From positions 153,220 through 217,219 of the forward strand of contig JAQGOP010000007.1 in assembly GCA_028293545.1 (NCBI GenBank): a stretch of DNA of 64,000 nucleotides, in the 5' to 3' direction. The stretch's first letter is position 1. Each line of letters starts with the position of its first letter. Under the pieces are notes generated by a model. It did no database searches. It had not been told where the DNA came from and saw nothing but the letters and a program-made list of their open reading frames with translations. This DNA is from Verrucomicrobiota bacterium (GTDB lineage Bacteria; Verrucomicrobiota; Verrucomicrobiia; Opitutales; Opitutaceae). This document shows, piece after piece, positions 43,723 to 51,873 of the stretch. The translations under genes were made by a program, and so were the position numbers.

Positions 43723-44041
43723 GACCGGCCAGGTTGAAGGACCAAAAACCGTATTGTCCGCGAAACACCGGGGAGGTTCGCGCGGGTGGTGATTTTTTTT
43801 CGAGATCCTGCGAAACAGGTGGCGCCGCCGACCCGCCGGCTTCGAAGGGAACCGCGCAGCCGGGCTGACCAATGCAATTTTTTCCCAGGAGGTGAACCGA
43901 GGAAGACAACGGATCGGATTCAAACGGTCCCGGTCTTTCTCGGTATTCGTCCTGTAAAAAAATCAGGTTCAGGGTTCGGATCTGCGCTGATCGGGCGAAT
44001 GCCCGCGTAAAAACCGACTCGATCATCAGGACGATCTCGCC
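43723..44041. other. Divergent intergenic region between the pao-like operon and the DUF1810 gene
   Basis: 319 bp without a gene I can support. It must hold the promoters of both the minus-strand PaoA-like gene and the + strand DUF1810 gene. CAGGAGGTG at about 43889 looks like a Shine-Dalgarno but no coding frame follows. I see no convincing -35/-10 pair or operator. Confidence 0.4.
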
Positions 44042-44542
44042 ATGTCACTCGACCGATTCAAAAAAGCACAGGAGGGGAAATTCGCCGGCTATGCCACGGC
44101 GCTCGCGGAGTTGCGGGCAGGGCGGAAGACGAGCCACTGGATTTGGTATATTTTTCCGCAACTCGCGGGACTTGGTCATTCTTCGACCGCGCGCCACTAC
44201 GCGTTGAAGGATCTCGACGAAGCCTGCGACTACCTGCGCGACCCGTTGCTCCGCGAGCGCCTCCAAACCGCAACCCAAGCTGTCGCCGACAAATTAGCGA
44301 AGGACGCACGCATCACGGATCTCATGGGCAGTTCGATCGATGCCCTGAAATTGGTGTCGAGCCTGACACTGTGTGAGATTGCCGCTCGTCGCCTTGCGAA
44401 CTCTGAGGCCGAACAATCCTTCGCCGCATTGGAGAAACTTTGCCGCCAAGTGCTCGACGCCGCTCGGCCGCAAGGGCTCGAGCGTTGTCAGTTTACCTTG
44501 GACTCAATTGGCAACGCGCCGAGAGCGCCGGGACACGAGTAG
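44042..44542 (+). CDS. DUF1810 domain-containing protein
   Basis: A 166-residue protein of the DUF1810 family. The signature HWIWYIFPQLAGLGHSS is preceded by LDRFKKAQ, and the C-terminal half carries DLMGSSIDALKLVSSLTL. Family members are small helical cytosolic proteins of unknown function. The stop TAG (44540-44542) is followed by GGGGCGGTTC, which only loosely resembles repeat A. It converges on the enolase-superfamily gene. Confidence 0.9.
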   Translation: MSLDRFKKAQEGKFAGYATALAELRAGRKTSHWIWYIFPQLAGLGHSSTARHYALKDLDEACDYLRDPLLRERLQTATQAVADKLAKDARITDLMGSSIDALKLVSSLTLCEIAARRLANSEAEQSFAALEKLCRQVLDAARPQGLERCQFTLDSIGNAPRAPGHE

Positions 44543-44598
44543 GGGGCGGTTCTTGCGGGAACGAAGGAAGGAAGGACGGTAATTATTCTGCTCGATCT

Positions 44599-44624
44599 CG
44601 GAGCAGGCGGGCCGCCTGCGCTAC
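44599..44624. repeat. Family C REP-like palindrome at a gene 3' end
   Basis: Contains the perfect palindrome GCAGGCGGGCCGCCTGC. On the minus strand the outer TAG (44621-44623) is the stop codon of the enolase-superfamily gene. Confidence 0.88.
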
Positions 44625-45751
44625 TTCAGGCAGGCTTCGGCGCGCGGATCGAGGGTGAGGCCCAGGCCGGGGGCGGTGGGGAGCGCGAGGGTGTCGGCTT
44701 TGGGCACGAGCGTTTCGCCGGAGAGTTTGTCGGCGAGGAATTGGGGGCCGTTCAGGGCGCAGGGTTTCGAAATGCCGGCCCAGGCGAAGAGCTGGCTAGC
44801 GGCGGAGAGCGAGAGGTCGGGGTCGGTGAGGCCGGAGCCGAGGACCATGAGGCCGTGCGAGTGGAGCTGGTTCACGATCTGGACTGACGGCCAGAGGCCG
44901 GCGTTGCGCGCGGGCTTCATCGCGATGCCGTCCATCATGCCGAGCGCCATGAACTCCTCGGACTCGGCGGGAGAAAGAATCCCTTCGTCCATCAGGATCG
45001 GGAGCGCGTCGAGTTTCTTCAGGGATTGGTAACCGCGGATTTGGGTGGGCGGCAGGGGCGACTCGAGGACGTCGACCCCGGCGTCGCGGAGCTTCGGCGC
45101 GATCGCCAGCGCCTGGTCGGTGGTGTAACCGGTGTTGGCATCGGCCCAGAGGAAATCTGCGGGGGCGAAGGCGCGGACTTTGCGCGCGAGTTCGAGGTCG
45201 TATTCGGCGGACTGCGGCGCACCGACCTTGATGTTGAAATTCCGATAGCCGCGGGCGCGGCCTTCGGCGAGCTGGCGCTCGGCCGTCTCCATTTTCGGCG
45301 AGGCCACGGTCCAGCTCAGGGTGAGCGATGAAAGCGGCTGAGCCTGGCCGGGGCCGAAAAGTTTCCACGCGGGCACCCCGCGCTGTTTGCCGGCGAGATC
45401 GTGGCAGGCGAGGTCGAGCGCGGCTTTGCAGAGCGGCTGGCCCACGGAAAACGCGGGGCGGATCGCGGTGTTCATCGCCGCGTGCAGGCCGGCGAAGTCC
45501 GCGGGATCGCGGCCGAGCATCAGCTCGGCGAGGTAGAGGCGCAGCGTGGAGAGAACCGATTCAACGGTTTCATACGTCCACGACGGCACCGGCACGGCTT
45601 GGCCCCAGCCTTGCAGGCCGTCGGCATCGGTCAGCCGAACGAGAACGGAAGGACGCGTCACGCGTCCATCGGGTCCCGGTTTGAAGAACTTGAATTCGCC
45701 GGCGACCGCGTAGTCGAAGCGACCGATTTCGACCTTGGTGATTTTGCTCAT
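44621..45751 (-). CDS. Enolase superfamily (mandelate racemase/muconate cycloisomerase-like) enzyme
   Basis: A 376-residue (beta/alpha)7beta barrel enzyme. Catalytic Lys175 lies in FNIKVG (the first lysine of the usual KxK is Asn here). Metal ligands are Asp204 (WADANTG), Glu230 (LESPLPP) and Asp255 or Glu256 (LMDEGI); Lys279 (AMKPAR) is the opposing base. ATG at 45751, MSKITKVEIG. It likely dehydrates or epimerises a sugar acid. It lies in a minus-strand cluster with a TIM-barrel isomerase and a Gfo/Idh gene. Confidence 0.88.
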   Translation of the reverse strand: MSKITKVEIGRFDYAVAGEFKFFKPGPDGRVTRPSVLVRLTDADGLQGWGQAVPVPSWTYETVESVLSTLRLYLAELMLGRDPADFAGLHAAMNTAIRPAFSVGQPLCKAALDLACHDLAGKQRGVPAWKLFGPGQAQPLSSLTLSWTVASPKMETAERQLAEGRARGYRNFNIKVGAPQSAEYDLELARKVRAFAPADFLWADANTGYTTDQALAIAPKLRDAGVDVLESPLPPTQIRGYQSLKKLDALPILMDEGILSPAESEEFMALGMMDGIAMKPARNAGLWPSVQIVNQLHSHGLMVLGSGLTDPDLSLSAASQLFAWAGISKPCALNGPQFLADKLSGETLVPKADTLALPTAPGLGLTLDPRAEACLK

Positions 45752-45864
45752 GGCATGCGCCGGCTTTTCGGAGTGGACCGCGAATGGACGCGAAACCGGC
45801 GGTTCAAACCCTCCACCCGCAGACCGACATTTCCGGTCGCGGGATGATCCGGGTGAATTCGGGT

Positions 45865-46764
45865 TTATGCGGGGCTGAACGGATTGAGCTTGGGGTTGCG
45901 CTCGAAGCGCTGGTGGACCTCGCGGAGGTAGTCGCGGGCGCGGCGGGCGGTTTCGTAGGGATCTCCCCCGAGGTCGTAGGCCTGGGAAATGACCGGGCCC
46001 TTGTAGCCCTTCGACCACAGCAGCCCGAGCGCGGCGGCGACGTCGATGTTGCCGTCGTCGAGCGGGCGCGTGCGAAACGGTTCCGCGGGTTTGGGCCAGC
46101 CATTGAGGACGGCAAAATACCCGAGGCGTTCCATGCCCGGCTGCGCCATCACTTCCGGCAGGTCGGGAACGCCCAGGTGGAAAAACGCGTGGAAGAGCGC
46201 GATGCCCGGGCGGATCACCTGGGCCTTGGCGTCGCGCAGCACGCGCAGCTGCGCGGCGGGCGTGTCGATCATGAACCAGACGTGGTTGTAGAGATTCCCG
46301 CTCATGCCCCGCGCGGCGAGTTCCTTGTCGGCTTCACCGACAAGTTGCGCGGTGCGCTCCCAGTGTCGCGCCTCCGCCTTGGCCGAGCCGGCCTCGCGGT
46401 AATCCGGCGTGCTTTTTCCCGCGGGATTGCTGAACACCGTGTAGTTGAGGAACGCCTTGGGATCGATCCCGTGCAGGCGCTCGATCATGCGCCTGGTGCG
46501 CGTGATCTCGGCGTCGATCTTCGGGAATTCCTCGTCGGTCGCCCCCTTGGCGACCACGTACATCCCGGCGTTTTTCAGGCCGCTCGCTTTGAACGCGGCG
46601 GCCGCCTCATCCCAACCCTTGTCATCGTCGGGTTCGATCGGATGCAGCTCGTAGCCGTCGAACCCCAGGTCCGCCGCGATCGCGAGGCGCGTCCGGTACG
46701 GATAATTCCGGCGGTGGCCGGCGAAGTGATTGTTGAAGAGGTAGAGCGGGTTGGGGAAGGACAT
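45865..46764 (-). CDS. Sugar phosphate isomerase/epimerase-like TIM-barrel protein
   Basis: A 299-residue AP-endonuclease-2-type TIM barrel. LAIAADLGFDGYELHPIE and HVWFMIDTPAAQLRVLRD fit the XylA-like isomerase fold with metal-binding acidic residues at barrel ends. Downstream of the Gfo/Idh gene and upstream of the enolase-superfamily gene, in the same direction, so it could interconvert ketose/aldose forms in a common route. Substrate unknown. Confidence 0.83.
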   Translation of the reverse strand: MSFPNPLYLFNNHFAGHRRNYPYRTRLAIAADLGFDGYELHPIEPDDDKGWDEAAAAFKASGLKNAGMYVVAKGATDEEFPKIDAEITRTRRMIERLHGIDPKAFLNYTVFSNPAGKSTPDYREAGSAKAEARHWERTAQLVGEADKELAARGMSGNLYNHVWFMIDTPAAQLRVLRDAKAQVIRPGIALFHAFFHLGVPDLPEVMAQPGMERLGYFAVLNGWPKPAEPFRTRPLDDGNIDVAAALGLLWSKGYKGPVISQAYDLGGDPYETARRARDYLREVHQRFERNPKLNPFSPA

Positions 46765-46858
46765 CGGGAAACTTACGATTTACGAGGGAGGGTTTACGAT
46801 GGGAGGAGGTTGAGGCTCGACCGACGGCGAATTTTTTCAACGCGAATGAACCGGTGAT

Positions 46859-47926
46859 TCAATCGGTGATTCGAACGGCCTCCTGGGTCCTGGCCGATTT
46901 CAGGAGCGCATCGAGGAGGCCGTGGATCCTGAGGTTGTCGGCGAGGGTGTTGGAGGGCTCGCGGTTTTCCGTGATGGCGGCGGTCAGATCCCGGATCGAA
47001 AAAACGAGCGTGTTATCCCAGTCGGGCGGAGTGTCGGTCGATTTCGTTTCCGCGAGATCAGCGGCGCCGGCATACGCGTAGCGATGCAGCGACTGCTTCG
47101 CGCCCATCGCGAGGAAGCAGAGGTCGATGCCCGCCTTGCTGCCGCGCACCTCGACGTTGTGGCGGTCGGGCCCATGCTCCGCGGCGCGGCGTTCCCAATG
47201 CAGCGTCAGCCCGCCGTCGCAGATGATCTCGGCGGCGAGGCGCCCATCCACGCCGAGGCACGGCGGCACGCGCTCCGGCGTCAGCGGGAAATAATTCCCG
47301 AGCGTGCCAAAGACCACGCGCGGGCGAAACAGGTCGCCGAGGATGAAGCTCAGCCAGTCGAGATCGTAGGGGCCCCAGTCAAAGGAAATGCCGCCGCCGT
47401 TCTTGGCCGGGTCGTTGCGCCACGGTGGCAGCACGGTGCCGGGTTTCGAGGCGAGCGTCACCTGCTCGAAATGCACCCGGTAAACCGTGCCGAGTTCTCC
47501 CTTCGCGATCATGTCACGGGCCCTTCGCGCCGTGCCGGAATCGTGATAACGCGACGAACAGCAGGTCACCTTGAGCTGCGGCGCGGCTTCGTGGGCGGCG
47601 ATCACTTCGCGAACCTCGGCTTGGGTGAGGAGAAAGGGTTTTTCGCAGCAGACGTGTTTTCCCGCCTGCAGCGCTTCGATTATCATCGAGCGGTGCAGGA
47701 AGGGCGGCGTCGCGATGTACACCGCGTCGACCGCGGGATCGGCGAGGAGCTGGCGGTAGTCGGCGTAGACTTTTTTGGCGCCGGCGGCCGCGGCGAGCTT
47801 GTTCGCGGCCTCGAGGTTGACGTCAGACACCGCGACGGCGACAGAGCCGCGGCTTTCGGTGAAGACGCGGGCCATGAGGTTGGCGATGACACCGGCACCG
47901 ATGATGCCGTAGCGAACATTTTTCAT
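46859..47926 (-). CDS. Gfo/Idh/MocA family oxidoreductase
   Basis: A 355-residue typical member. [17 protein letters not shown] is the Rossmann loop and CCEKPFLLT carries the EKP lysine. [13 protein letters not shown] lies in the C-terminal substrate domain. The start ATG 47926 opens [10 protein letters not shown]. It is the first gene of the minus-strand trio with the isomerase (94-bp gap) and the enolase-superfamily enzyme. Confidence 0.9.
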   Translation of the reverse strand: MKNVRYGIIGAGVIANLMARVFTESRGSVAVAVSDVNLEAANKLAAAAGAKKVYADYRQLLADPAVDAVYIATPPFLHRSMIIEALQAGKHVCCEKPFLLTQAEVREVIAAHEAAPQLKVTCCSSRYHDSGTARRARDMIAKGELGTVYRVHFEQVTLASKPGTVLPPWRNDPAKNGGGISFDWGPYDLDWLSFILGDLFRPRVVFGTLGNYFPLTPERVPPCLGVDGRLAAEIICDGGLTLHWERRAAEHGPDRHNVEVRGSKAGIDLCFLAMGAKQSLHRYAYAGAADLAETKSTDTPPDWDNTLVFSIRDLTAAITENREPSNTLADNLRIHGLLDALLKSARTQEAVRITD

Positions 47927-48062
47927 AGAGGGGAAATGGGATTATTATCAGGAAACCACGAAGAGGAGCGGAAAGTTTTGGCCACGAAGGCACCCGAATC
48001 AGCCTCAAGCCGGATTGGTTCACCACGAAACACACGAAAAAAATGCTGAGGCCGCAGAAGGA

Positions 48063-48176
48063 TTGGCCGCAAAAAAGCGCAAGTTTCCGGGGCTTCGAAT
48101 CAAGATTTCCGCGCGCTTATAAGCGCTCCCAAATCTCCTCCGCAGCCCCAGAAAAATTTGCGCTTCTTTGCGGCAA
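48063..48176. repeat. Family D repeat element
   Basis: Same structure as 30206-30316: left end GGCCGCAAAAAAGCGCAA and right end TTGCGCTTCTTTGCGGC, with an internal GCGCGCTTATAAGCGCTC palindromic part. It occupies much of the 381-bp gap between the divergent Gfo/Idh gene and the heparinase-like gene; CACGAAACACACGAAA-type flanks lie on both sides. Confidence 0.83.
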
Positions 48177-48307
48177 AAAATTCCGGTGCCTTGGTTGGGT
48201 ATTCTTTTCGTGTGTTTCGTGTATTTCGTGGTGCCCCGATCCGGATCGAGGCGCCGCACTCGCCGCTCGCCACACGGGGGAAGAAATGAAAATTTGCGCG
48301 GCATCGT

Positions 48308-50683
48308 ATGAAACTCACCCCGATCAATTCCGCTGAGGCGGTCTTTGAAGCATTTTTCGACGAGACGCTCAGCGGCTTGCCGAAATGGTCCGTGGCGCCG
48401 GGCGGCGCGGTCGGCCTCCAGGTGGTGCAGCGCTGGGCGTGGGTGCAATTCGACTGGCAGCGTCCGCCGGCCGAGCCCGCGTCGCCGGCGCTGCGCATGA
48501 GCCGGACGCTCGACGTGGACTGCTCGGATTACGACGCCGTGATGTTTTCCCTCGTGTCGCCGCCGAATTCGCGCGTGACGCTGATCGCCGACACCGATCT
48601 CGGCGAACGCCGCGAAACCAGCACGCCGTTCGCCCAGGCGAAACGCGAGCTGCTGCTCCCGCTGGGCGGCGCGAAGCGGCTGCGCAGCCTGGCCTTGGAA
48701 ATTCACGTCGATGCGGCGGCCACGCCGGGAGCGGTGGTGGGTTGGTTCAACTGGATCGGCCTGCAGCACGGCGAGCAGGTGCAGCGTTACCTGCGCCAGT
48801 TGAATCGTTTCGACGAACGCTGGGAGGACTATCTCAAGCCCGACAGTTTCGAGCCCGCCTTCGAACCGGCTTACGGTCTCCACCTGACGGGCGCGGAGCT
48901 GGCGGACGCGCGGGCGCGCCTGGCGGCGGCGGGCGGGCCCAGGAATTCGCCGCTGTGGGAATTGGCGCAAGATGCGGTGAAGCTGCCGCCGGAGCCGATG
49001 ATTTCGGAGTACGTGAACTTCTGGAACGACCGGCGGTTCAACCGCGACCGCGATGTCGGCAAGCATCTCCTCACGCACGGGGCGAATGCGGCGCAGGCCT
49101 CCGTGCTGTTTCGCGACAAGCAGCTCGGCCGCCTGGCGGCGCGGTATGCGATCTCGCTGGCGCACTGCACGCGGTGGGATCCGTCGTTCCTCAGCTGGAT
49201 GACGGGCTGCCGATGGGAGCATCGCGCGTTTGTGCCGAGCCTGGTGATGTACGACTGCGCGCTGATCCTCGACCTGTGCGGCGAGTGGTTCACGGATTAC
49301 GGTCGCCAGTTGATCCTGCGCCGCCTCGCCGAGGAAGGGCAGGGCACGAACAACTACAACACGTGGTGGTGGGAATATCTTTATTGGTGCAACCAGGCCG
49401 CGTGGTTCATGCCCGGCCGCATCTATGCGTACCTCGTGCTCGAGCGTACGATGCCGAACCAGTGGGAACCTTACCCGAAGCCGGCGAAGTCGCGCGTGGC
49501 GCCCTACACCGACCTCGCGCTGGCGGACCTGTACGACAACCTCGCGAAGATCCTGCTGCCCGACGGCGGGTACACGGAGGGACCGATGTATTTCACGTTC
49601 ACGGCGCGGCAGGCGATGCTGTCGTGTTATTACTACGGCCGCGCCCGGGGACTCGATCCGCGCCCGCTGGTGCCGGAGGCGATGAAGGCCACGGCGCAGA
49701 TGGCGGAGGTGCTCGTGAGCACGGCGGATAACCAGCAGATGATCCTGATCTGTGACGCGCAGTACATCCCGCAGGAAGGCGCGGCGTTTCTCGCCTGGCT
49801 GATGCCGGACTCGCAGTGGGTGACGATCTTCCAAAAATCGATCGCGCGCACCGGTGGGCAGCCGATGACGCTCCTCGCGCAGAACCTGCTCCGCGAAGTG
49901 CCGGCGCAGGGGCCGACGTTCCGGCCGATGGTGGAGATGCCGGCGATCGGGCAGATGGCGTCGCATCGAAAACTCGGCGGCGAGTGGGTGAAACTTTTCC
50001 TGATGGGCAACCAGTCGGGCGCATCGCACACGCACGAGGACAAGGGTTCGTTCGTGCTCGAGTTTGCAGGCGACAGTTTCGCACGCGACTTCGGCAGCTG
50101 CGACTACAGCAATCCCCTCGCCGACATGCTGAAGCACTGCCAGCGCCACAACATGCTGGTCCCGCTGGCGGAAGGGGTGCGGCCGAAGCCGGCCAACCCC
50201 ATTTTTGCCGACATCACGCCGCGCGGCCGCGGCGACGAGAAGTCATTCCAAGCCGCGATGGAATTGGCCGCGGGTTGGGAGGGCTGGTTCACGCGCTGGA
50301 ATCGCGCGTGGGATTCGCCGACGGCGGACGAGATCACAATCACCGACGATTGGGCGCTGGAGCGCGGCGACGGCGTGGCGTTTTGCTGGACGACACCGTT
50401 GCCGATCGCGCTGGATGCGAAGGGTCGCAAGGCCGTGATCGAGGGCCGCCGCGGCCGGGCGACGCTCAGCTGGGATCCCGGCGTCGAGGCGATGCTGGAG
50501 CAGTTGCCGCTCGAGGAACCGATTTGGAAAAATGTCCTGCAGGAGCGGAAGGAGCAGTACCTCGTCGCGACGCTGCATCCGGAAAAACAGCCACGGTTGA
50601 GCTTGGTTCAACGGGGGAAGGCTGGGAAGCTCGTGGTGAAGGTGAAGCTGGAGTTGAAACGAGAGGATTCGGGCACGGCATGA
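48308..50683 (+). CDS. Heparinase II/III-like polysaccharide lyase family protein
   Basis: A 791-residue protein with an (alpha/alpha)-toroid N-terminal half and a C-terminal beta-sandwich. SHTHEDKGSFVLEF (residues 573-586; His574, His576, Glu577, Asp578, Lys579) is the conserved heparinase II/III motif. A preceding WWWEYLYWCNQAAWF segment lies in the toroid. No signal peptide is apparent with the ATG at 48308. It probably cleaves acidic oligosaccharides by beta-elimination in the cytosol or after export by another route; the substrate is not known. Confidence 0.85.
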   Translation: MKLTPINSAEAVFEAFFDETLSGLPKWSVAPGGAVGLQVVQRWAWVQFDWQRPPAEPASPALRMSRTLDVDCSDYDAVMFSLVSPPNSRVTLIADTDLGERRETSTPFAQAKRELLLPLGGAKRLRSLALEIHVDAAATPGAVVGWFNWIGLQHGEQVQRYLRQLNRFDERWEDYLKPDSFEPAFEPAYGLHLTGAELADARARLAAAGGPRNSPLWELAQDAVKLPPEPMISEYVNFWNDRRFNRDRDVGKHLLTHGANAAQASVLFRDKQLGRLAARYAISLAHCTRWDPSFLSWMTGCRWEHRAFVPSLVMYDCALILDLCGEWFTDYGRQLILRRLAEEGQGTNNYNTWWWEYLYWCNQAAWFMPGRIYAYLVLERTMPNQWEPYPKPAKSRVAPYTDLALADLYDNLAKILLPDGGYTEGPMYFTFTARQAMLSCYYYGRARGLDPRPLVPEAMKATAQMAEVLVSTADNQQMILICDAQYIPQEGAAFLAWLMPDSQWVTIFQKSIARTGGQPMTLLAQNLLREVPAQGPTFRPMVEMPAIGQMASHRKLGGEWVKLFLMGNQSGASHTHEDKGSFVLEFAGDSFARDFGSCDYSNPLADMLKHCQRHNMLVPLAEGVRPKPANPIFADITPRGRGDEKSFQAAMELAAGWEGWFTRWNRAWDSPTADEITITDDWALERGDGVAFCWTTPLPIALDAKGRKAVIEGRRGRATLSWDPGVEAMLEQLPLEEPIWKNVLQERKEQYLVATLHPEKQPRLSLVQRGKAGKLVVKVKLELKREDSGTA

Positions 50684-50706
50684 CCTGGTTTATCGGGTCG
50701 ATGAGG

Positions 50707-50730
50707 AACCCGGGGAGAGCAGCCGGGTTT
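50707..50730 (+). terminator. Possible weak terminator after the heparinase-like gene
   Basis: Arms AACCCGG (50707-50713) and CCGGGTT (50723-50729) form a 7-bp stem with a 9-base loop, followed by only three T residues. It is 24 bp after the stop. Confidence 0.3.
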
Positions 50731-50757
50731 CGGCGGCGGCGATAGGTTCCAGACGAG

Positions 50758-50862
50758 GTAGCGCAGGCGGCTCGGCTGCTCCGACCGAACACGGACGGGC
50801 CCGGGTTTTTGTGGACGGAGTCGAACTTGGGCGGAGCGAAGCAGGCGGGCCGCCTGCGTTAC
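50758..50862. repeat. Family C inverted pair near the LuxR gene 3' end
   Basis: A reverse partial copy at 50758-50786 (GTAGCGCAGGCGG) and a full palindrome copy at 50837-50862. The outer TAA on the minus strand (50859-50861) is the stop of the LuxR-type gene. Confidence 0.82.
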
Positions 50863-51635
50863 TTGGCGCTGCTCGCATCGGCCGCGGGCGCCGGCGCCAC
50901 CGGGTCCTGGCCGGTCCGGCGAAATACGCCCCGCGGCGTGATGCGAACCATGCCGAGCCGCACGGCTTCACGGACCAGCTTGGCGCTCGTGGAAACGCCG
51001 AGCTTCCGCATGATGTTGCGCCGGTGGGTCTGCACGGTCGACGGCGTGAGCCCGAGGCGCAGCGAGCCTTCGTGATTGTCGCTGCCGTCGCCGATCACGC
51101 AGAGCACGTGGATTTCCGCGCGCGTAAGCCGCTGGCAGGGTTCGGTCGGGGACGGGCGGTCGACGAGGTTCGGCCGCATCGCCGCACTGATATATCCCTG
51201 CCCGTTGGCCACGCGGCGCAGCGCCTCGCTCATCGCTTCCACGCCTTCGGACGCGGCATCGATGAAACCGTCGAAACGCGAAGTGCGCAGCACGAAGAGC
51301 GAATAGTCGTCGCGCCGCGGCGTATCGACGAGGACATGGGTCGCGAGTTTTTCCTGCGCGATCGGTTCAAGCAGGTCGAGGCCGTCGATGTCGGAGAACG
51401 TCAGCCCGATGATCAGCAGGTCCGCGGGCTGTTCCCGCAGGGCCTCCAGCAACTCCTTGCCGCGCCAGTAGGCGTGCACCTCCGCGGCGGGAAACACCTG
51501 CAGGCAGACCGCCGCGAGGGCCTCCGCGTAAAGCCGCATCGGCTTCGCCACGACCACCCGCTGGACTTTTCCACCAACCGCTGGAACCAGACCGGGCTTG
51601 CGCGCAGGTCGTGAAGAGGAAACAGGAGAAACCAT
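50859..51635 (-). CDS. LuxR-type response regulator with degenerate receiver
   Basis: A 258-residue protein with a receiver-like N-domain (residues 24-140) and a LuxR/GerE helix-turn-helix (about 168-230: LTRAEIHVLCVIGDGS, TPSTVQTHRRNIMRKLGV). At the phospho-acceptor position after LLII the residue is Gly77, not Asp (LLIIGLTFSDIDG), and the conserved lysine is not evident, so the receiver is probably not phosphorylated. It faces the GH38 gene across 238 bp and could regulate it. The stop is in a REP-like palindrome. Confidence 0.86.
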   Translation of the reverse strand: MVSPVSSSRPARKPGLVPAVGGKVQRVVVAKPMRLYAEALAAVCLQVFPAAEVHAYWRGKELLEALREQPADLLIIGLTFSDIDGLDLLEPIAQEKLATHVLVDTPRRDDYSLFVLRTSRFDGFIDAASEGVEAMSEALRRVANGQGYISAAMRPNLVDRPSPTEPCQRLTRAEIHVLCVIGDGSDNHEGSLRLGLTPSTVQTHRRNIMRKLGVSTSAKLVREAVRLGMVRITPRGVFRRTGQDPVAPAPAADASSAK

Positions 51636-51873
51636 GGAAGGAAAAAACTGACGGGCCGGAATTAATCCTCGCGGATGAGGGTGAGCTCCCGACGACGCCT
51701 ACCAAGTCTAAGGGTTTCGCCTGACCCTACCTAAATTTTAGTACGGCGGGCTGACACTTCGATGGATCCCCTTCCTCGGTGACCAAATCGGAGCCTTTGT
51801 CCGAGGCAGGTGCCCGGCCAGGCGCAGGGAAATAATTGCGCCGCCAGGTTTTCCGCGCTGACACTCCCCTTCG
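51636..51873. promoter_or_regulatory. Divergent promoter region between LuxR-type gene and GH38 gene
   Basis: Contains AGGGT (51711-51715) and ACCCT (51724-51728) as a spaced 5-bp inverted repeat, followed by the palindrome CTAAATTTTAG (51731-51741). These are candidate operator half-sites for the adjacent LuxR-type protein. No firm -35/-10 could be assigned. Confidence 0.35.

Noticed and set aside
48020..50149. Minus-strand ORF of 709 residues over the heparinase-like gene
   Set aside because: Antisense shadow fused to translated family D repeat (contains the RKEAQIFLGLRRRFGS-type peptide that is repeat-derived).
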